From: an uncultured Parabacteroides sp.
GTDB lineage: Bacteria > Bacteroidota > Bacteroidia > Bacteroidales > Tannerellaceae
DNA length: 64,000 bases
Direction of reading: 5' to 3'
NCBI RefSeq assembly: GCF_947855115.1
Contig: NZ_CANTZW010000023.1
Span: 1 to 64,000, forward strand
Below are positions 61,225 to 64,000 of the stretch, one piece after another. Position 1 is the first letter of the stretch. Each line of letters opens with the position of its first letter. Both the position numbers and the translations under genes were made by a program. The notes beneath the pieces are model-generated. The model was given only the letters and a program-made list of their open reading frames with translations, was not told the DNA's origin and did no database searches.

Positions 61225-62268
61225 TTAGTTGTTCTCCGGACGAAGTTTGCGTACGGTAACAGCAGTCTGCCACATCTCGCTTTCGCGCAACGCCTTTAAT
61301 TCCGCTTCCAATTTCTCACGGTAATCCGGTTTGGAATTAGAGTCGATAGAAATCTGAGCCTCGTTTCCGCATTTCACGTTAGCGTATAATTTCTCAACCA
61401 CCGGTTTGATAGCATCGTGGAACGGGCCCATCCAGTCCAAAGCACCGCGTTGAGCAGTCGTAGAACAATTCGCATACATCCAGTCCATACCGTTCTTAGC
61501 GAACAAAGGCATCAAAGATTGGGTCAACTCTTCAACCGTCTCATTGAAAGCCTCGGAAGGAGTATGTCCGTTCTCACGCAACACCTCATATTGAGCCAAC
61601 AACAAACCTTGGATAGCGCCCATCAAAGAGCCGCGCTCACCCGTCAAATCGGAAGTCGCCTCGCGAATGAAAGTAGTCTCGAACAAATAACCGGAACCGA
61701 TACCGATACCCAAAGCCAACGTACGATCCAAAGCCTTACCCGTAGCGTCTTGATAAATAGCGTAAGAGGAGTTCAAGCCACGGCCTTCCAAGAACATAGA
61801 ACGTAAAGATGTACCCGATCCTTTCGGAGCGACCATAATCACATCAATATCCGCAGGAGGAACAACACCTGTACGATCGTTCCAAGTGATAGCGAAACCA
61901 TGAGAGAAATACAGGGCCTTTCCCGCGGTCAAGTAAGGTTTCATCTTCGGCCATACAGACATAACGGCCGCATCGGACAACAAACACATGATGATCGTGG
62001 CCTTGTCGCAAGCCTCCTCGATACCGAACAGAGTCTCACCCGGAACCCATCCGTCTTCAACCGCCTTATCGTAAGTTTTCCCTTGGCGTTGGCCAACGAT
62101 CACATTGAAGCCATTGTCACGAAGGTTCAAGGACTGTCCCGGCCCTTGCACGCCATAACCGATCACGGCGATTGTCTCATCCTTTAATATCTCTCTTGCC
62201 TTTTCCAACGGAAATTCCTCGCGGGTCATTACATTCTCTACAACACCGCCAAAATTCATTTGTGCCAT
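61225..62268 (-). CDS. ilvC: Ketol-acid reductoisomerase
   Basis: Isomerises and reduces acetolactate and acetohydroxybutyrate in valine, leucine and isoleucine synthesis. 347 residues, class I length. The Rossmann loop reads IGYGVQGPGQSLNLRDNG (GYGVQG at 37-42, where most enzymes have GYGSQG), followed by VGQRQGKTYD; the Mg-binding and knotted domain has LFGERGSLMGAIQGLL-like and ETVEELTQ motifs. It is the last gene of the ilv group, 51 bp after the thioesterase gene, with a terminator 27 bp beyond. Confidence 0.95.
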   Translation of the reverse strand: MAQMNFGGVVENVMTREEFPLEKAREILKDETIAVIGYGVQGPGQSLNLRDNGFNVIVGQRQGKTYDKAVEDGWVPGETLFGIEEACDKATIIMCLLSDAAVMSVWPKMKPYLTAGKALYFSHGFAITWNDRTGVVPPADIDVIMVAPKGSGTSLRSMFLEGRGLNSSYAIYQDATGKALDRTLALGIGIGSGYLFETTFIREATSDLTGERGSLMGAIQGLLLAQYEVLRENGHTPSEAFNETVEELTQSLMPLFAKNGMDWMYANCSTTAQRGALDWMGPFHDAIKPVVEKLYANVKCGNEAQISIDSNSKPDYREKLEAELKALRESEMWQTAVTVRKLRPENN

Positions 62269-62319
62269 TTTCTTTTTAACTATTAATGTTTAAAAACCTA
62301 TTAATGTATCTCTCTTTTA

Positions 62320-63045
62320 TTATTTCCAAGTAACCGCCGCACGGCAAATCGCTTTTCCCTCATGGCAAATAGCCATGTCTTGCTTACCAGGACCCGACTC
62401 TACCTTATGAAGCGTAAGCGGCATACCTTGTTTACCCTCGGATTGATAAGCGATCTCCAACCGACCTATCTCGTGAGTCTTGAATTGGTCGATATCAAAC
62501 AAATCCAGCAGATGCTCGATATACTTCACGCTATTGAAGTGACCGTTGATATCCAAGTCGCTATATTTGATCGTATACGGGATTCCCTCCACCCTGCTCT
62601 CTGCCGGCATGATTTTTCCCGGCTTCTCAATCGGGCACGGACGCTCGTCGATATATTTGCTCAAGGCTTCTATATCCAATAAGGTCGGACGGCGGGTCTC
62701 CACGTCGATAGCCGCCCAAATAGAACGAGCGAATCCAAAGTTTCTCCCATTCTCCCCCACCAACTCAAAACAACGGCTGGTAAAAAGACGTCCCACCTCA
62801 TCAATCCAAGTGTATAAATTAATCTTATCGAAAGCGGTAGGATACTCCTTCATTTCGATAGCCAGACGGGATAAAACCCAAGCCGTATGGCGTTCCGACA
62901 TATCATTGAAACCGAACCCACGTTCTCCCGCATGGCTGGAAGCGGCGTGAATCAAATAGTTACCAATCATAGGGAGTGTCACACGCCCCCGAAAATCCAT
63001 TAAATAAGGCTCTGCCACGAAATGAAATAATCCTACTTTCTCCAT
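62320..63045 (-). CDS. Acyl-ACP thioesterase, FatA-type
   Basis: 241 residues, double hot-dog fold of the acyl-[ACP] thioesterase family (PF01643 as I recall). The first hot-dog shows DFRGRVTLPMIGNYLIHAAS and GFNDMSERHTAWVLSRLAIEM; the second carries the catalytic set in SDLDINGHFNSVKYIEHLLD (D-N-H-N as in plant enzymes). Releases fatty acids from ACP; here it lies between ilvN and ilvC, 48 and 51 bp from them, a placement I recall as usual in Bacteroidales, perhaps linked to branched-chain fatty acids or acyl carriers. Its physiological link to the pathway is not proven. Confidence 0.85.
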   Translation of the reverse strand: MEKVGLFHFVAEPYLMDFRGRVTLPMIGNYLIHAASSHAGERGFGFNDMSERHTAWVLSRLAIEMKEYPTAFDKINLYTWIDEVGRLFTSRCFELVGENGRNFGFARSIWAAIDVETRRPTLLDIEALSKYIDERPCPIEKPGKIMPAESRVEGIPYTIKYSDLDINGHFNSVKYIEHLLDLFDIDQFKTHEIGRLEIAYQSEGKQGMPLTLHKVESGPGKQDMAICHEGKAICRAAVTWK

Positions 63046-63093
63046 ATCTTAATTATTTAAAAGAAGGCAGGCAAGCCCACCCTCATTCGTTCA

Positions 63094-63648
63094 TTATTGC
63101 TGCTTCTCTTGTAGCTTTCGTTCCATATCGGCCAACATATCGCTCAAGCGCTCCACCTTGCTTTTCGTGATAGCCACACGCCCGGAACGGATAAATTGCA
63201 AGACTCCGATTGTCTCGCTCAACTCATTGAACAAGGCTTGCGTCTCATCATAATGACCACTCTTCTCCAACACCACGCACGTCTCGTTCATCTCCAAGAT
63301 ACGGGCATTGTATTTACGGATCAACCCCTCTACGGTCCCCATCTTGATGAAAAGCTCGGTACTCAGCTTATAAAGGGCGATCTCTTGATAAACCAAATCC
63401 TCGTCCGTATTATAATAAGCCTTCAAAATATCCACACGTTTATCAATCTGTTTCACCACCTTGTCGATCATATCCTCATCGGCAAAGGTCGTGATCGTAA
63501 ACTTATGGATACCTTTAATAGCGGACGGGGAGACAGAGAGAGTCTCGATGTTCAACTGCCGGCGTGTAAAGATAATCGTTATCTGGTTCAAAAGACCTAC
63601 GATATTCTCTGAAAAGATAATAACAGTATATAATTTCTTTGTTGTCAT
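63094..63648 (-). CDS. ilvN: Acetolactate synthase small (regulatory) subunit
   Basis: 184 residues. An N-terminal ACT domain (KLYTVIIFSENIVGLLNQITIIFTRRQLNIETLSVSPS) binds valine for feedback control of IlvB; the second half is the regulatory dimer domain. The ACT domain starts at about residue 5. Follows ilvB by 15 bp. Confidence 0.92.
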   Translation of the reverse strand: MTTKKLYTVIIFSENIVGLLNQITIIFTRRQLNIETLSVSPSAIKGIHKFTITTFADEDMIDKVVKQIDKRVDILKAYYNTDEDLVYQEIALYKLSTELFIKMGTVEGLIRKYNARILEMNETCVVLEKSGHYDETQALFNELSETIGVLQFIRSGRVAITKSKVERLSDMLADMERKLQEKQQ

Positions 63649-63663
63649 AGCTTCATCTCCTCC

Positions 63664-64000
63664 TTATTTCTCGTCTCCCATTATGATATTAGTCACCGTA
63701 GCTCCCGCCGGGATCATCGGATACACCATTCCTTGCGGCTCCACGTCGGCAATCAACAGATAAGCACCTTTATACGCAAGCATCTCTTGGATAGCTCCCT
63801 CCAGCTCCTCTCGCTCGCGCACCTCGTGCGTCCCGATACCATATGCCTTCGCTATGGCCATGAAATCCGGATTCTCCATCTCTGTAAAGGAATAACGTTT
63901 GTCAAAGAAAAGTTCCTGCCATTGACGGACCATCCCCAAGAAGTTATTATTCAGGAGAATGATCTTCACGTCCAGATGTTCCTGCATAATCGTACCCAAT
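63664..64000 (-). CDS. ilvB: Acetolactate synthase large subunit, C-terminal part
   Basis: Partial: the frame runs off the right edge of the window; only about 112 C-terminal residues are seen. They carry the end of the ThDP-binding domain: IILLNNNFLGMVRQWQELFF, DFMAIAKAYGI and a closing VEPQGMVYPMIPAGATVTNIIMG, typical of IlvB/IlvI. Known role: condensation of two pyruvates, or pyruvate and 2-oxobutyrate. It heads the visible ilvB-ilvN-thioesterase-ilvC group; anything upstream lies outside the window. Confidence 0.93.
   Translation of the reverse strand, partial: LGTIMQEHLDVKIILLNNNFLGMVRQWQELFFDKRYSFTEMENPDFMAIAKAYGIGTHEVREREELEGAIQEMLAYKGAYLLIADVEPQGMVYPMIPAGATVTNIIMGDEK

Noticed and set aside
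1..64000. tRNA, rRNA, transposase or prophage genes
   Set aside because: Looked for and not seen; no cloverleaf with CCA-type ends and no integrase or transposase motifs in any frame.

Overview
The window comes from a Bacteroidales chromosome, most probably Parabacteroides (distasonis-like). The evidence is the Bacteroidota promoter pattern TTTG-N19/20-TAnnTTTG found repeatedly, a protein ending in a DUF6383-type C-terminal domain that is characteristic of Parabacteroides, a Bacteroidales type V (FimA/Mfa-type) fimbrial operon opening with DUF3575 and DUF3868 genes, and a leu/ilv gene order that includes an acyl-ACP thioesterase. No tRNA, rRNA, CRISPR array, prophage or transposase gene was found; the region reads as mostly core chromosome with one variable surface locus.

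Layout. 0-4.4 kb: lysine synthesis (lysC-lysA), a membrane glycosyltransferase and an orphan Vsr mismatch endonuclease. 4.4-13 kb (minus strand): a LolC/E-type ABC permease, an aminotransferase, a YitT membrane protein, three paralogous small secreted proteins, an MFS transporter and an Uup-type ABC-F ATPase. 13-19.7 kb: a housekeeping and repair run (GNAT, ung, DUF169, MGMT-like, YjbQ) followed by ligand-sensing genes (AraC, a GyrI/PNPOx-type fusion, AraC-GyrI) and a Qnr-like pentapeptide protein. 19.6-30.8 kb: a giant AsmA-like protein, a sugar oxidoreductase/isomerase pair with Tat-like signals, a PCMD lipoprotein plus outer-membrane barrel, a second Gfo/Idh/MocA oxidoreductase and a DUF4301 protein. 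30.9-33.1 kb: a RelA-type alarmone synthetase with a degenerate hydrolase site.

33.1-45.9 kb is the most interesting part: a six-gene fimbrial operon (DUF3575, DUF3868, Mfa1-like stalk, FimB/Mfa2-like anchor, lipoprotein subunit, 1843-residue protein with a T9SS-like sorting domain). Its leader holds a consensus promoter, then two 30-bp inverted arms sharing an 18-bp perfect core that contains AAACGTTCGT, the core I recall for Mpi-type invertible promoters. The left arm is also a complete intrinsic terminator whose T tract lies inside the invertible segment, so the switch may work by moving a terminator as well as, or instead of, a promoter. The orientation shown looks OFF.

46-54 kb: CCA-adding enzyme, a lipoprotein, the DUF6383 surface protein, a small secreted protein, an MscS channel and a TPR protein. 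54-64 kb (minus strand): branched-chain amino acid synthesis, ilvB-ilvN-thioesterase-ilvC followed by leuA-leuC-leuD-citramalate/isopropylmalate synthase-mgsA-leuB. The leu operon is preceded by a consensus promoter, a 24-codon leader peptide crowded with Leu and Ile codons, an antiterminator sequence and an intrinsic terminator, i.e. a complete ribosome-mediated attenuator.

Gene names rest on reading the translations and recalled family motifs; no database search was run.
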